The notes under the pieces were generated by a model that made no database searches, was not told the DNA's origin, and saw only the letters and a program-made list of their open reading frames with translations. From Bacteroidia bacterium (GTDB lineage: Bacteria; Bacteroidota; Bacteroidia; NS11-12g; UBA9320): a stretch of 64,000 nucleotides of DNA. Made by a program: the position numbers and the translations under genes. This document shows positions 28,155-37,905 of this stretch, in pieces. The stretch is from the NCBI GenBank assembly GCA_028339355.1, contig JAOLBX010000001.1:124001-188000 (forward strand). The letters run 5' to 3'. How positions within the stretch are numbered: position 1 is the first letter of the stretch; each line of letters starts with the position of its first letter.

Positions 28155-29006
28155 CCGAAGTTAAAACCTTCTCTTTTAGACCAAGAATTCACCTTGATAA
28201 TAGTTACAATCGTACATAGTCATTCAACGACCACTTAACAAAATAGTAAAGCGACAGTGGGAAGCTGATCATTAGCTGAAAGTTTCGCACGAGAAAAGTC
28301 ATCCATAGCTGAGACTCTTTTGGGAAATAAAAAGGCAATGGGGAGTGCTACAACTCAAACCTTGTTTCAGAGAGACAGTTGCTCGCTCAGTTATTAGGCT
28401 TGCTGAGATAAAAACAGACAATAAAGCAATCTAATTATTGTTATAAAAGCTGAAATCGTGATAATTCACACACACCAATTCTCAAAAAACATCCTGTATA
28501 CTTCTGCATTAGTTTAGCCCAGATATGGAAAGTATTTATTAAACTAATGCTCGAGGTAAATTCAGAATCCCAAATGGATAAAAAACTTACTTTTTTACAA
28601 AAAATTCTTAAAACGGCTGGTAAAGTGATATTTACCCTACTCAAAGCTCTAGTTTAACACAACAAAAGAGTTAAGAGGAACACCACTGCAGGGACCCACA
28701 CACCAGTACAACAATGGTGAGGCAACAATAGATTATACTGAGGTTGGAAATTATTCTTCTGATATCATCAATCTATGATTTCATAACAATTCTTCCAATG
28801 GCTTTTGACAACCCTACTTACAGCAACGATCGTTCTATGCAAGGGACAAGCTAGAAATGACGAGAATAAGTAATTATTAAAAAAATTTCCTCTGTGTAGT
28901 TGACAAAAGAGTTACGGTTTCCAATAGAGAAATAATCGTCTATTAAGATTAGTTCTTATCTTTTTTTGCTTTCAGTTGTTGTTAGTTTAAACTAACTCCA
29001 AAACCA
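28155..29006. other. Long gap, probably decayed sequence
   Basis: About 850 bases with no confident gene. A 36-codon frame at 28547-28657 reads MLEVNSESQMDKKLTFLQKI, then LKTAGKVIFTLLKALV, which would be an amphipathic peptide, but I have no support for its expression. A following open stretch (about 28667-28776) reads RGTPLQGPTHQYNNG before hitting stops and could be a gene remnant. No tRNA or repeat seen. Confidence 0.4.
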
Positions 29007-30422
29007 ATGCGAATACTTCTCACAGGATCATCCGGCTATATTGGCAAACGACTGCTTCCTATTCTAGTGGAATCTGGACATGAAGTTATTTGTTGCGTAA
29101 GAGACACAAGTCGATTTTCACCTCCCGAATCACTTAAATCTAGAATTAACATTATAGAGGTTGATTTGCTTAATGAAGCTTCCTTAAAAAACATACCAAA
29201 ACACATTGACGGCGCTTTCTATTTAGTACACTCCATGTCTGCCTCCGAAGATTATGAAGTGCTCGAGCAACGGTCGGCAGAAAATTTCAGGAAAGCGATG
29301 AACGCTACCCAAGTACAGCATGTGGTTTATCTAAGTGGTATTGTGAATGAGTCAAGTCTTTCTAAGCACCTTACTTCCCGTAAAAATGTAGAAAAAGAGC
29401 TGAGCAAAGGCGACTATAACCTCACAACACTAAGAGCTGGAATTATATTGGGCTCTGGCAGTGCTTCTTTTGAAATAATGCGAGACTTGGTAGAAAAACT
29501 CCCAATTATGATTACCCCAAAATGGCTCAACACTCGATGTCAGCCTATTGGTATATCCGATGTAATTTCAATTTTATCCAAAACGTTACTTAATACTAAA
29601 ACGTATAATCAAGACTTTGATATAGGTGGCCCAGATGTACTATCCTATAAAGAAATGCTTTTGGAATTTGGAAGTATGCGGAATCTCAAACGATACATTT
29701 ACACCATACCTGTGATGACACCCAAAATATCTTCGTATTGGTTGTATTTTGTCACCTCCACCTCCTACCCTTTGGCCATTGCACTAGTGAATAGCATGAA
29801 GATAGAAGTAATTTGCCGAAATGACGATATAAATCACATACTCGGTATACAACCCTTGAGTTATCAATCTGCACTGGAGAGAGCATTTAGTAAGATAGAA
29901 CGAAATGAAGTGGTATCAAGTTGGAAAGACGCTTTCATTAGCAGCGATTTCAACTTTAACATTTCAGAATTTATAGAAGTTCCCTCTTTTGGTTGTTTCA
30001 AGGACAAAAGGGAAATGGCCCATAACGACAGAGTCCAATGCATCGATAAAATATGGAGTATTGGAGGTGAAAAAGGTTGGTACTACGGCACTTGGTTATG
30101 GCAAGTAAGAGGATTCTTTGACAAACTTGCAGGCGGAGTAGGTATCAGACGAGGTCGCACCTCTGAAGACTCATTGAACGCTGGAGATGCATTGGATTTT
30201 TGGAGGGTTCTCTATGCTGACAAGGAAGAAGGACGACTGCTACTCTACGCCGAAATGAAACTGCCTGGTGATGCATGGTTGGAGTTTAAAATAGAAGGCG
30301 ACAAGCTAGTTCAGACCGCCACTTTTAGACCGTTGGGCTTATTAGGGAGATTATATTGGTACAGCGTCTTACCATTTCACGGCTATATTTTCAAAGGAAT
30401 GCTGACTAAATTGACTCAGTAA
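29007..30422 (+). CDS. SDR-family NAD(P)-binding protein with C-terminal DUF2867
   Basis: Two-domain protein. Residues 1-290 are an extended/atypical short-chain dehydrogenase fold: RILLTGSSGYIGKRLLPIL, DGAFYLVHSMSASEDYE, HVVYLSGIVNES and LRAGIILGSGSASFEIM. Residues about 330-471 are DUF2867 (KGWYYGTWLWQVRGFFDKLA, GDALDFWRVL, LPGDAWLEF, GLLGRLYWYSVLPFHGYIF). The length of 471 is normal for this fusion. In other bacteria it often occurs with photolyase/cryptochrome-type light-response genes, which are not seen here. Substrate unknown. Confidence 0.88.
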   Translation: MRILLTGSSGYIGKRLLPILVESGHEVICCVRDTSRFSPPESLKSRINIIEVDLLNEASLKNIPKHIDGAFYLVHSMSASEDYEVLEQRSAENFRKAMNATQVQHVVYLSGIVNESSLSKHLTSRKNVEKELSKGDYNLTTLRAGIILGSGSASFEIMRDLVEKLPIMITPKWLNTRCQPIGISDVISILSKTLLNTKTYNQDFDIGGPDVLSYKEMLLEFGSMRNLKRYIYTIPVMTPKISSYWLYFVTSTSYPLAIALVNSMKIEVICRNDDINHILGIQPLSYQSALERAFSKIERNEVVSSWKDAFISSDFNFNISEFIEVPSFGCFKDKREMAHNDRVQCIDKIWSIGGEKGWYYGTWLWQVRGFFDKLAGGVGIRRGRTSEDSLNAGDALDFWRVLYADKEEGRLLLYAEMKLPGDAWLEFKIEGDKLVQTATFRPLGLLGRLYWYSVLPFHGYIFKGMLTKLTQ

Positions 30423-30627
30423 GATCACTCTAGTTTACTATTTCATAAGGTGAATTGATTCCGTAAAAACCGTTTGAGAATAATTCCTCTCTGACTCAAA
30501 TGAGATTGAAAGAAGAATTATTAAAGTAAGAATTTGGTGAAGTATACATTGTTTATGATAACAAGCTACGACGTTGGATTTAATAAATTAAAACCGACCT
30601 TGCACTTCTATTGTATAACCGCAACTA

Positions 30628-31164
30628 ATGAGCAACAGAAAGCTAATTTTATATATCAGTATGAGTTTGGATGGTTTTTTAGCCACCAAAGACGACGACC
30701 TATCTTGGCTTTCTGTAGTAGAAAGAGAGGGAGAAGATTATGGCTATGTAGCATTCAACGAAACCGTAGACACCTACATAGTGGGCAGAAAAACTTATGA
30801 TGTAGTCTTGCAACTCACAGGAGGAACTTTCCCGGCTGCTGAAAAATATAACTGCTATGTGATTACTCGACAAGAAAGAGCTAGTAAAAAGGGAGTCACT
30901 TTCTACAACGGATATATAGCAGAACTCATACAAAAGCTCAAAAGTGAAGATGGCAAGAATATATATTGTGACGGTGGAGGGCAGATAGTAAAACTCCTTA
31001 TGGATAAAAACTTGATAGACGAATATCGCATATCTGTAATTCCAACCATTCTAGGAGATGGTAAACGACTATTTATAGGTGGCACACCTTTGATAAACTT
31101 AGAGGCACTACCTAGTGAGCAGTTTGATTCTGGACTGATACAACTGCGGTATCGGAGAAAATAA
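30628..31164 (+). CDS. Dihydrofolate reductase family protein (RibD C-terminal fold)
   Basis: NADPH-dependent reductase-like protein. KLILYISMSLDGFLATKDDD is the typical opening, TYIVGRKTYDVVL and NIYCDGGGQIVKLL form the cofactor-binding elements, and DEYRISVIPTILGDGKRLF the C-terminal part. 178 residues. The family is broad and this member is not the essential FolA enzyme (it lacks the folA active-site pattern), so its substrate is unknown. ATG at 30628 chosen; it is 21 bases before the next flavoprotein gene. Confidence 0.87.
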   Translation: MSNRKLILYISMSLDGFLATKDDDLSWLSVVEREGEDYGYVAFNETVDTYIVGRKTYDVVLQLTGGTFPAAEKYNCYVITRQERASKKGVTFYNGYIAELIQKLKSEDGKNIYCDGGGQIVKLLMDKNLIDEYRISVIPTILGDGKRLFIGGTPLINLEALPSEQFDSGLIQLRYRRK

Positions 31165-31184
31165 AGGACCACAACTCCATTCAT

Positions 31185-32369
31185 ATGAAACACATAACCA
31201 TAATAGGCGGAGGTCCTGCAGCCTTAATGCTAGCAGCAAATCTCGATACCCAAAAATATAAGGTAACCCTTAACGAACAAAAAAAGACTGTTGGTCGTAA
31301 GTTCTTGGTAGCGGGAGAAGGTGGTTTGAATCTGACGTTCAGTTCTCCCTTGGATGATCTCATCGAACAATATTCGCCGAGTGATTACAAGGCTCCTTAT
31401 CTCAAGCAGTTCACAAACGAGGATTTGATGCGATGGTTGAAAAACATAGGCATCTCTACCTTTGTAGGGTCAAGCAATCGTGTGTTTCCTACTCCAGATT
31501 TAAAACCCATTGACGTACTCAGTAAAATTGTAAAACATCTCTCGTCTAAAGATATAGAATTTAGATTTGAAACTAAATGGACCGGTTGGAATAATAAAGG
31601 TCTTTTATGCTTTGAAGAGTCCAAAGAAGAGGAGACAGACATTACTGTGTTTTCCCTAGGTGGAGCCAGCTGGAAGGTAACAGGTTCAGACGGTAGTTGG
31701 TCTGCTCCTTTTGCAGAACGTGGCATAAACGTACTCCCTTTTAGAGCAGCAAACTGTGCATTTGGTGTAGATTGGAACAAGAACTTTATTGCTACTCACC
31801 AAGGAAAACCCTTGAAGAACATTGCTCTGACTTTTGATGAAAAAGTGGCTAAAGGTGAATTGGTGATTACCAAATTTGGATTGGAAGGCAATGCTATCTA
31901 CGCCTTGAGCGAAAAACTACAAGAAGCATTATTAAACAAAGAAAATGTCGTTCTTCAATTGGACCTAAAACCAAGTATGACTCTTGCTCAAATAAAGAAG
32001 AAATTCTCCAATTCTGGACTCTCCAAGGTGACTGACATATTAAAAGAAGACATTAATCTCGATCGTTCTACCATAGGACTACTAAAACAGTTCTCTGATA
32101 AAGAGACCTTTATGAATCCTGATTTGTTGGCTACCACCATTAAGTCTGTGCCCATTCCAATAGCATCTGTAGATGACATAGACAAAGCTATATCCACTTT
32201 GGGAGGCATCGATCTCGATGAGGTAGATGGGAATTTTCAGCTTAATAAAATTCATAATTCGTATGTCATTGGCGAAATGCTGGATTGGTACGCACCTACC
32301 GGCGGCTATCTCTTGCATGGCTGCTTTAGTATGGGGTACAGTCTTGCCAACCATTTGAATAGTTTGTAA
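31185..32369 (+). CDS. HI0933/BaiN-like flavoprotein (TIGR03862 type)
   Basis: FAD-dependent oxidoreductase. N-terminal ITIIGGGPAALMLAANLDT is the FAD-binding fold, and VGRKFLVAGEGGLNLTFSSP is the hallmark of the HI0933 family (K-x-x-x-(A/S)G-GG-N-T). The C-terminus GGYLLHGCFSMGYSLANHL closes the FAD domain. 394 residues, full length. Probably cotranscribed with the DHFR-family gene 21 bases upstream. Physiological role unknown. Confidence 0.87.
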   Translation: MKHITIIGGGPAALMLAANLDTQKYKVTLNEQKKTVGRKFLVAGEGGLNLTFSSPLDDLIEQYSPSDYKAPYLKQFTNEDLMRWLKNIGISTFVGSSNRVFPTPDLKPIDVLSKIVKHLSSKDIEFRFETKWTGWNNKGLLCFEESKEEETDITVFSLGGASWKVTGSDGSWSAPFAERGINVLPFRAANCAFGVDWNKNFIATHQGKPLKNIALTFDEKVAKGELVITKFGLEGNAIYALSEKLQEALLNKENVVLQLDLKPSMTLAQIKKKFSNSGLSKVTDILKEDINLDRSTIGLLKQFSDKETFMNPDLLATTIKSVPIPIASVDDIDKAISTLGGIDLDEVDGNFQLNKIHNSYVIGEMLDWYAPTGGYLLHGCFSMGYSLANHLNSL

Positions 32370-32457
32370 GTGATAGCATTGGATGCACAAAGTATCTCGC
32401 AACTAAGAATACGGTTCATCAATTATTTCACCGACATTTGCATAAAATAACAATACC

Positions 32458-32907
32458 ATGAACGTAGAATTAACACCATTTGTAGGCTTTGGCCAGATTA
32501 AATTTGGACAATCACTCGAGCAAGTGAAATTACTGCTAGGGGAAGCCACAGAAAGCACTCGTGAGAAACACGAAGATGGCACTGAAGATGTTTCCTTACT
32601 CTATGGAGAACTTGGTGTTGAGCTTAGCTTCATGTCTGAGGATGATTTTCGTCTTGGGCTTATTTCCTGCTATGCTCCTACCTATACAGTAGATGGCCAG
32701 TCGTTCAATGGTATGAGTGAAGAAGATTTTTTGAAAGAAGCAAAGTTTGAAGACCTCACACAAGCGGATGATCTCTCTGAGCTAAAAGCAAAAGATTATA
32801 CCATAGATTCAAAAGGTCTAAGCGTATGGATACAAGACGGGTTTGTAGACAGCATCACAATGTTTCCCGATCACATAGATGAGAATACCGTGGCTTGGCC
32901 AGAGTAG
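32458..32907 (+). CDS. Hypothetical cytoplasmic protein (149 aa)
   Basis: No family recognised. Acidic soluble protein without signal peptide; begins VELTPFVGFGQIKFGQSLEQ, a pattern like small one-domain proteins that repeat G-x-I-x-F/L-G-x-S. A similar motif of the type GxxxFGxSxxxVxxLLG appears in several bacterial proteins of unknown role. Seven bases separate it from the convergent small protein gene. Confidence 0.65.
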   Translation: MNVELTPFVGFGQIKFGQSLEQVKLLLGEATESTREKHEDGTEDVSLLYGELGVELSFMSEDDFRLGLISCYAPTYTVDGQSFNGMSEEDFLKEAKFEDLTQADDLSELKAKDYTIDSKGLSVWIQDGFVDSITMFPDHIDENTVAWPE

Positions 32908-32914
32908 TATTTTC

Positions 32915-33157
32915 TTACGAAATACTATTCCGCACTTTTAGAGTGTAAGCTCTAAGAGCCGTTTTAAGGTCTGATCCTTTCTCTGCCATTTCTTCTTTGA
33001 TAAAAATAGCTGCGAGTATGTGCGTAAGCTGCTCTCCTACATCGTCTCCTCCTAATTCTATATCCATAGTTTGCTCTTCATAAAGAGCTGCTTCTGCCTT
33101 TTGTAACTCTTCCAAGCTGTAGGCTTCGACTATTTTTTTGATTACTGGAATCTTCAT
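32915..33157 (-). CDS. Small conserved protein next to thioredoxin (DUF6952-like)
   Basis: 80-residue helical acidic protein: MKIPVIKKIVEAYSLEELQK and HILAAIFIKEEMAEKG. Its composition, size and position behind a thioredoxin gene recall the small DUF6952-type proteins of Bacteroidota, but I assign this with caution. It starts 21 bases after the thioredoxin stop on the same strand, so the two form an operon. Confidence 0.6.
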   Translation of the reverse strand: MKIPVIKKIVEAYSLEELQKAEAALYEEQTMDIELGGDDVGEQLTHILAAIFIKEEMAEKGSDLKTALRAYTLKVRNSIS

Positions 33158-33178
33158 TTTAAGTTTTATTTTTAATGT

Positions 33179-33493
33179 TTATAACGAAGCTATCATTTCC
33201 ACTACCTTAGCTTCCAGACTAGTAGCCGCTCCTTCTGACAGTTTACCATCTTTGAAAACAGCAAAATAAGGAAGGTTGTCTACGCCTGCTACTTTTCTAG
33301 CTTCAGGATTTTCTTCTGCATTCACATCTAAAAAGGTCACACCTTCAAAACGCTCATCATCCGACAATCTTCGGTACTTCGGAGCAAATAGCTTGCAGCT
33401 TCCACACCAATTGGCAAAATACTTCACTACCACCTTATCGTGGCTACCCAATAATTCAATAAAATCGTTATCTGTAGATACTTGTACTGACAT
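33179..33493 (-). CDS. Thioredoxin family protein
   Basis: Cytoplasmic thiol-disulfide protein. The active site is YFANWCGSCKLFAPKYRRLS with the CxxC pair WCGSC, and VDNLPYFAVFKDGKL contains the cis-proline. I start it at the ATG at 33493 (104 aa, MSVQVSTDNDF); an upstream ATG at 33580 would add 29 residues of unrelated sequence lying in the divergent promoter region. First gene of a pair with the small protein gene. Confidence 0.88.
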   Translation of the reverse strand: MSVQVSTDNDFIELLGSHDKVVVKYFANWCGSCKLFAPKYRRLSDDERFEGVTFLDVNAEENPEARKVAGVDNLPYFAVFKDGKLSEGAATSLEAKVVEMIASL

Positions 33494-33606
33494 ACTACAA
33501 AGGTAAGGCATCCTTCTTGTGTCTTTTATATAAATAAACTGATTGTGGTATAAGGGAGAATTATAGGCCGCGAATGACAATAGTTTTAAGATTCACTACT
33601 TTCGCG

Positions 33607-35250
33607 ATGATGAAATACGGTATTATTCTCTTACTCTTTATCGTGGCCTGCGGCCCCAAAAATGAAGGTCCAAACAAATTCAGTGATGATAAACTATTGA
33701 ATATATATGAGTTACAAGACCGCAGAGATGCAGAAGCTCTTTTTCCTCCCCTTAAAGCAAAAAAAGAAAGTCATCGCATAGCAGCAGCAATGGCATTTGC
33801 TAGTATTAAAGATAGTGCAGCTATCCCTTATCTCAATCAAATGCTGCAGATTGATCAAGACCCGATGCCACGTAGAGCAGCAGCTTATGCTCTCGGGCAG
33901 ATTGGCAATAGCAAAGCACTAGATATTCTGAAAGCTGCCTTTGACCAAGAACTATTTCCTGCGAATAGACCCTATGTGATGGAAAGCATTGGCAAATGCG
34001 GTGACTCCAGCACCATAGCATTATTTGAAAGAGTAGATTACAACGACTCAGCTTTACAGATGGCATGGGCGTATGGAGTTTTTAGGTTGGGACAAAAAGG
34101 ATTTCGTTCCAAGTCTCTGAATAATAGAATGTTAAACTTCTTGAATAACGACAACAAAGACTTGGCCATATTGGCAAGTCATTATGTGTATCGAGATTTA
34201 AGAGGATCGGGTAATTTGGAAATGGTCGATTCCTTGATTGCCGTTTCGAGGTACGATGAGGTCAAGGAGAGGTTTGGTTTATTGAAAGGGGAAAAGGAAG
34301 AGGCGGAAAGCTTAAAGTGGAGTCAGTTTAACAATCTGAATAATTTCAAGAAAATAGAATTAATAAACGATAAGAAATCTTGGTCTTGGGAGGAGTCGCA
34401 GCAACTAAAGAGATTAATAAATGACTCTTCGATATTCATTGGTGTTCGTTGTGCGGCATTTACCAAAACATTTTCAAAATCACATCCTGACAGCCAAGAA
34501 TTATACACTAAGTCTGCATTAAATTCTGGAGATATGGCTTTGCAAAGCTTAGCTGCCATCGAACTACAGAAACTTTCAAAAAACCCTGATTATTGGAATA
34601 ACGGTCAATTTGGTTTTGTTGGTCCTCTAAATGTAGATCGTCTTTTACAAAAAGTTAAATCCCAACTCAAACTACCACAGCAAGCTGAAACCTACATTGA
34701 TATTTGCAAAGCCATAGAAGCTCTTGGTGGCAAAAAATATGAAGGATACCAACCGGAGTATAACCACCCCATAGATTGGGAATTTGTCAAGACTATTCCT
34801 GCAGACCAACAAGTACTTGTACAAACCAACAAAGGAGACATTACCCTTCAGCTTTTCGTAGAAGATGCTCCGGGCACTGTATCAAATTTCCTTCAACTGA
34901 CTGACTCGGGTTATTATAATGGTAAGTTCTTCCATAGAGTTGTGCCGCAGTTTGTGATACAGGGCGGCTGCCCACGTGGAGATGGATGGGGTGGCCTAGA
35001 TTGGACACAACGTAGCGAATTCTCTAATTACCAAAACTACTCAAAAGGCACAGTAGGTATAGCTTCATCAGGTCTAGACACTGAAGGCGTACAATTTTTC
35101 ATCACGCATTGTGCTACTCCACATTTGGACGGAAGGTACACCATATTTGCTAGGGTTATTGAAGGTATGAATGTGTTAAATAAGGTAGAAGTAGGTGATA
35201 AGATAATGAAGGTGGAGAGGATTGTTCCTCATAAAGACTCTCTCAATTAG
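33607..35250 (+). CDS. Lipoprotein with HEAT repeats and a C-terminal cyclophilin domain
   Basis: Membrane-anchored peptidyl-prolyl isomerase. Lipobox LLFIVAC near residue 15 from the ATG at 33607 (547 aa). Residues about 35-190 are HEAT-like repeats (IPYLNQMLQIDQDPMPRRAA, YALGQIGNSKALDILKAAF). Residues about 395-545 form a cyclophilin: TNKGDITLQLFVEDAPGTVS, GKFFHRVVPQFVIQGG with the catalytic Arg, GVQFFITH and GRYTIFARVIEGM. The HEAT-cyclophilin fusion is known in Bacteroidota. It probably helps fold exported proteins in the periplasm. An ATG at 33574 is too far upstream for the lipoprotein signal. Confidence 0.87.
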   Translation: MMKYGIILLLFIVACGPKNEGPNKFSDDKLLNIYELQDRRDAEALFPPLKAKKESHRIAAAMAFASIKDSAAIPYLNQMLQIDQDPMPRRAAAYALGQIGNSKALDILKAAFDQELFPANRPYVMESIGKCGDSSTIALFERVDYNDSALQMAWAYGVFRLGQKGFRSKSLNNRMLNFLNNDNKDLAILASHYVYRDLRGSGNLEMVDSLIAVSRYDEVKERFGLLKGEKEEAESLKWSQFNNLNNFKKIELINDKKSWSWEESQQLKRLINDSSIFIGVRCAAFTKTFSKSHPDSQELYTKSALNSGDMALQSLAAIELQKLSKNPDYWNNGQFGFVGPLNVDRLLQKVKSQLKLPQQAETYIDICKAIEALGGKKYEGYQPEYNHPIDWEFVKTIPADQQVLVQTNKGDITLQLFVEDAPGTVSNFLQLTDSGYYNGKFFHRVVPQFVIQGGCPRGDGWGGLDWTQRSEFSNYQNYSKGTVGIASSGLDTEGVQFFITHCATPHLDGRYTIFARVIEGMNVLNKVEVGDKIMKVERIVPHKDSLN

Positions 35251-35404
35251 GGGCTAATCCTGCTTGAACAATTCTCGGCACATCCACCTCGGCTTACACT
35301 ACTTTATACTTGTACTTAGGTTTGTTAGTCTATCAAAAGTTTGAGAGAAACAGCATGTAAAATTGTCTTAACAATTTTGTATCAATAACCGAACAACAAC
35401 TCAC

Positions 35405-35412
35405 TACATTTG
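35405..35412 (+). promoter_or_regulatory. Candidate -7 box (TACATTTG) for the ABC permease operon
   Basis: Exact TAnnTTTG match 14 bases before the ATG at 35427; a TTG at 35377-35379 is somewhat too far (25-base spacer) to be a standard -33 element. Confidence 0.35.
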
Positions 35413-35426
35413 TTTCAAGAATAGCA

Positions 35427-36635
35427 ATGCTACTAAAACTCGCTTGGCGTAATATATTTAGAAACAAACGCAGAAGTCTAATCACCATTTCTTCTATCGT
35501 TTTTGCGGTCGTATTTGCAGTCTTTATGAGGAGTTTGCAGTTTGGAGCATACGGCAATATGCTCAAAAACATAGTGGGCAGCTACATGGGCTACATTCAA
35601 GTGCACCAACAAGGTTTTTGGGCAGAAAAAACACTAGACAACAGCTTTAGCAATAGTGACATAGACCACCTTTTAGAGTTAGATGAAGTGAGCTATTTGA
35701 GTCAACGAATAGAGGGATTTGCGTTAGCATCTAAAGATGACAACTCCAAACCTGTAGCTATCTTGGGGCTGGACGCTCTACAAGAAAAAGACAATATACA
35801 TCTTGACGACAAGCTTGTAGAAGGGAACTACATAGGTGGGAATTCTAACGGTATACTAGTAGCAAAAGGACTCAAAAAAATAATGAGCTTAAATCTAGGT
35901 GATTCACTGGTATTTTTGGGTCAAGGATATCAAGGTTCAATTGCTTCTGGCTCTTACCCTATCAACGGATTCATAGATCTCAAAACTCCGGAGCTAAACA
36001 AAAGAACAGTAGTAATGAACTTGGTAGATGCTCAAGATTTTTTTGGCATGTCTGTCATGATAACGACGTCAGTAGTAGGAATAAACGGAGATGACTGGCA
36101 AGCTGCTCAAAAAGCTGTCATTCAAGCTGTAGACACTAGCCAGTTAGAGATACTAAGTTGGGAAGAAATGCTTCCCGAGATAGTACAACTCATAATCGTA
36201 GACAAGGCTGGAGGCACTTTTGTCCTTCTCATTTTATATAGTATTATCACCTTTAGCCTATTTGGCACGGTGCTAATGCTGACTGAGGAACGTAGCTTTG
36301 AATACGGGGTACTTACGGCCATTGGAATGGCAAAATCGAAGGTGGTTTATGTTGCAATATTAGAAACTATTCTGATGGCCATAACAGGTGTTCTCATCGG
36401 TCTAGTTGTGGTATTCCCCATATTGATATATTTCAACGTACATCCAATAAATCTGAGCGGACAGATGCAGGAAGTAGTAGAAAAATTTGGTTTCGAAGCA
36501 CTTATACCTACTTCACTCGACCCCAGTATAGCATTGACCCATGCATCCATAATATTCATCATAGTCCTTATTGTTAACATCTATACAATAGTGAGAATTA
36601 AAAATCTAGAACCTGTAAAAGCAATGAGACGATGA
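35427..36635 (+). CDS. ABC transporter permease, FtsX/LolCE-MacB type (first)
   Basis: Membrane subunit of a type VII ABC mechanotransmission system, such as lipoprotein release or efflux. N-terminal WRNIFRNKRRSLITISSIVF gives the amphipathic start and first membrane helix (about 15-37), a large periplasmic domain follows (to about 255), and three helices at the C-terminus (FVLLILYSIITFSLFGTVLM, then VVYVAILETILMAITGVLIG) with the FtsX motif EYGVLTAIGMAKSKV. 402 residues. Its stop overlaps the next permease start (ATGA at 36632-36635). Confidence 0.88.
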   Translation: MLLKLAWRNIFRNKRRSLITISSIVFAVVFAVFMRSLQFGAYGNMLKNIVGSYMGYIQVHQQGFWAEKTLDNSFSNSDIDHLLELDEVSYLSQRIEGFALASKDDNSKPVAILGLDALQEKDNIHLDDKLVEGNYIGGNSNGILVAKGLKKIMSLNLGDSLVFLGQGYQGSIASGSYPINGFIDLKTPELNKRTVVMNLVDAQDFFGMSVMITTSVVGINGDDWQAAQKAVIQAVDTSQLEILSWEEMLPEIVQLIIVDKAGGTFVLLILYSIITFSLFGTVLMLTEERSFEYGVLTAIGMAKSKVVYVAILETILMAITGVLIGLVVVFPILIYFNVHPINLSGQMQEVVEKFGFEALIPTSLDPSIALTHASIIFIIVLIVNIYTIVRIKNLEPVKAMRR

Positions 36636-37846
36636 TTTTTAAGATAGCATTTCAAAATATATGGAGAAACAAACTCCGTAGTTGGGTCGTCATATTGGCA
36701 ATAGCACTTGGTATTTTTGGAGGACTTGCCGTGATAAGTACAGCCACAGGTCTTACCAAAATGCGACAAGAAAATGCCATAAAGACGTATGTAAGCCACA
36801 TTCAAGTGCACGACAGTGCATACCTTACCTATGGCCGCCTACAAGATACAATCTCTAGCGAAAAAAAAATTATGCAATTCTTATCCCTTCATAAGGAAGT
36901 AGCAGCAGTAAGCAATCGACTAAAAGTAGAAAGTTTCATACAAAGTGCAGGGGGCAATAGCGGAGTCATACTCAACGGTATAGACACTAAGAGAGAAAAA
37001 GAACTTACCAACCTTTCTGAGCTCTGTGAGAAAGGAAACTTCTTGGAAGTATACAAGCGAAAACCTCCAATAATTATAAGTCAGAAGTTAGCTACCAAGC
37101 TAAATGCAAAAATAAAAACGAGTATTCAATGCTCATTTACGAATATGTATGGCGAGGCTACTACTGGAGTTTTTAAGGTGGTAGACATATTCTCGAGTAG
37201 CAATTCTATGTACGACGAGTTGAATGCTTTCGTACGCTTAGAAGATTTACAATCTCTCTCTCTCATAGATGGGAGTCATGAAATAGCATTTTTACTCAAG
37301 GATGATAAAAAAGTAGAGGAGTTCAGAGAGGTGCTGCTTGCCAAATACCCAAATCAACACATTGCCAGTTGGCGAGGGATTGCTCCTGAGCTAGGATATG
37401 CAGACAAAATGATGGATTTGGTTATGACTATATTCTTGGTAATCATAATGCTAGCACTTGCATTTGGGATAGTCAACACCATGCTAATGGCAGTACTCGA
37501 ACGCAAAAAAGAATTAGGGATGCTTATTTCTATTGGAATGAATAAACGAAAAGTGTTTTGGATGATCGTTTTAGAGTCTATTTTCTTGGCTCTTATAGCA
37601 GGTCCACTTGGCATATTCGTAACCTATATAGCTGTGCAATTCTTTGGGAACTATGGCATTGATCTATCCTTTGCCGCAGCAGGCCTCAAAAGTGTAGGAT
37701 TAGAAAGCACGATATTCCCAGATCTTAACCCGATGTATTATGTAATTATATCTCTACTGGTGATCGTTACCGCTATACTTTCTTGTATCTACCCTGCCCT
37801 CAAAGCACTAAAGTTAAACCCAGCAGAAACATTAAGAACAGCCTAA
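36632..37846 (+). CDS. ABC transporter permease, FtsX/LolCE-MacB type (second)
   Basis: Paralogous partner of the preceding permease, the two likely forming a heterodimer. It has FQNIWRNKLRSWVVILAIAL at the N-terminus, a periplasmic domain, and the FtsX C-terminal core (FGIVNTMLMAVLERKKELGM, ISIGMNKRKVFWMIVLESIF, final NPAETLRTA). 404 residues. The matching ATPase lies at 38835, beyond a dead T9SS cargo gene and a terminator, so expression of permeases and ATPase is no longer a simple operon. Confidence 0.88.
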   Translation: MIFKIAFQNIWRNKLRSWVVILAIALGIFGGLAVISTATGLTKMRQENAIKTYVSHIQVHDSAYLTYGRLQDTISSEKKIMQFLSLHKEVAAVSNRLKVESFIQSAGGNSGVILNGIDTKREKELTNLSELCEKGNFLEVYKRKPPIIISQKLATKLNAKIKTSIQCSFTNMYGEATTGVFKVVDIFSSSNSMYDELNAFVRLEDLQSLSLIDGSHEIAFLLKDDKKVEEFREVLLAKYPNQHIASWRGIAPELGYADKMMDLVMTIFLVIIMLALAFGIVNTMLMAVLERKKELGMLISIGMNKRKVFWMIVLESIFLALIAGPLGIFVTYIAVQFFGNYGIDLSFAAAGLKSVGLESTIFPDLNPMYYVIISLLVIVTAILSCIYPALKALKLNPAETLRTA

Positions 37847-37905
37847 TTTTTTTTGAAATGGCATGTTTTACTCCATGTTTTTATATTTGATAAAAATTTA
37901 ACAAC

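Noticed and set aside
28441..28644. 67-codon minus-strand ORF in the long gap
   Set aside because: No signal, motif or neighbours to support it.
30534..30800. 88-codon plus-strand ORF overlapping the DHFR-family gene
   Set aside because: Out-of-frame shadow; the DHFR-family frame has clear motifs.
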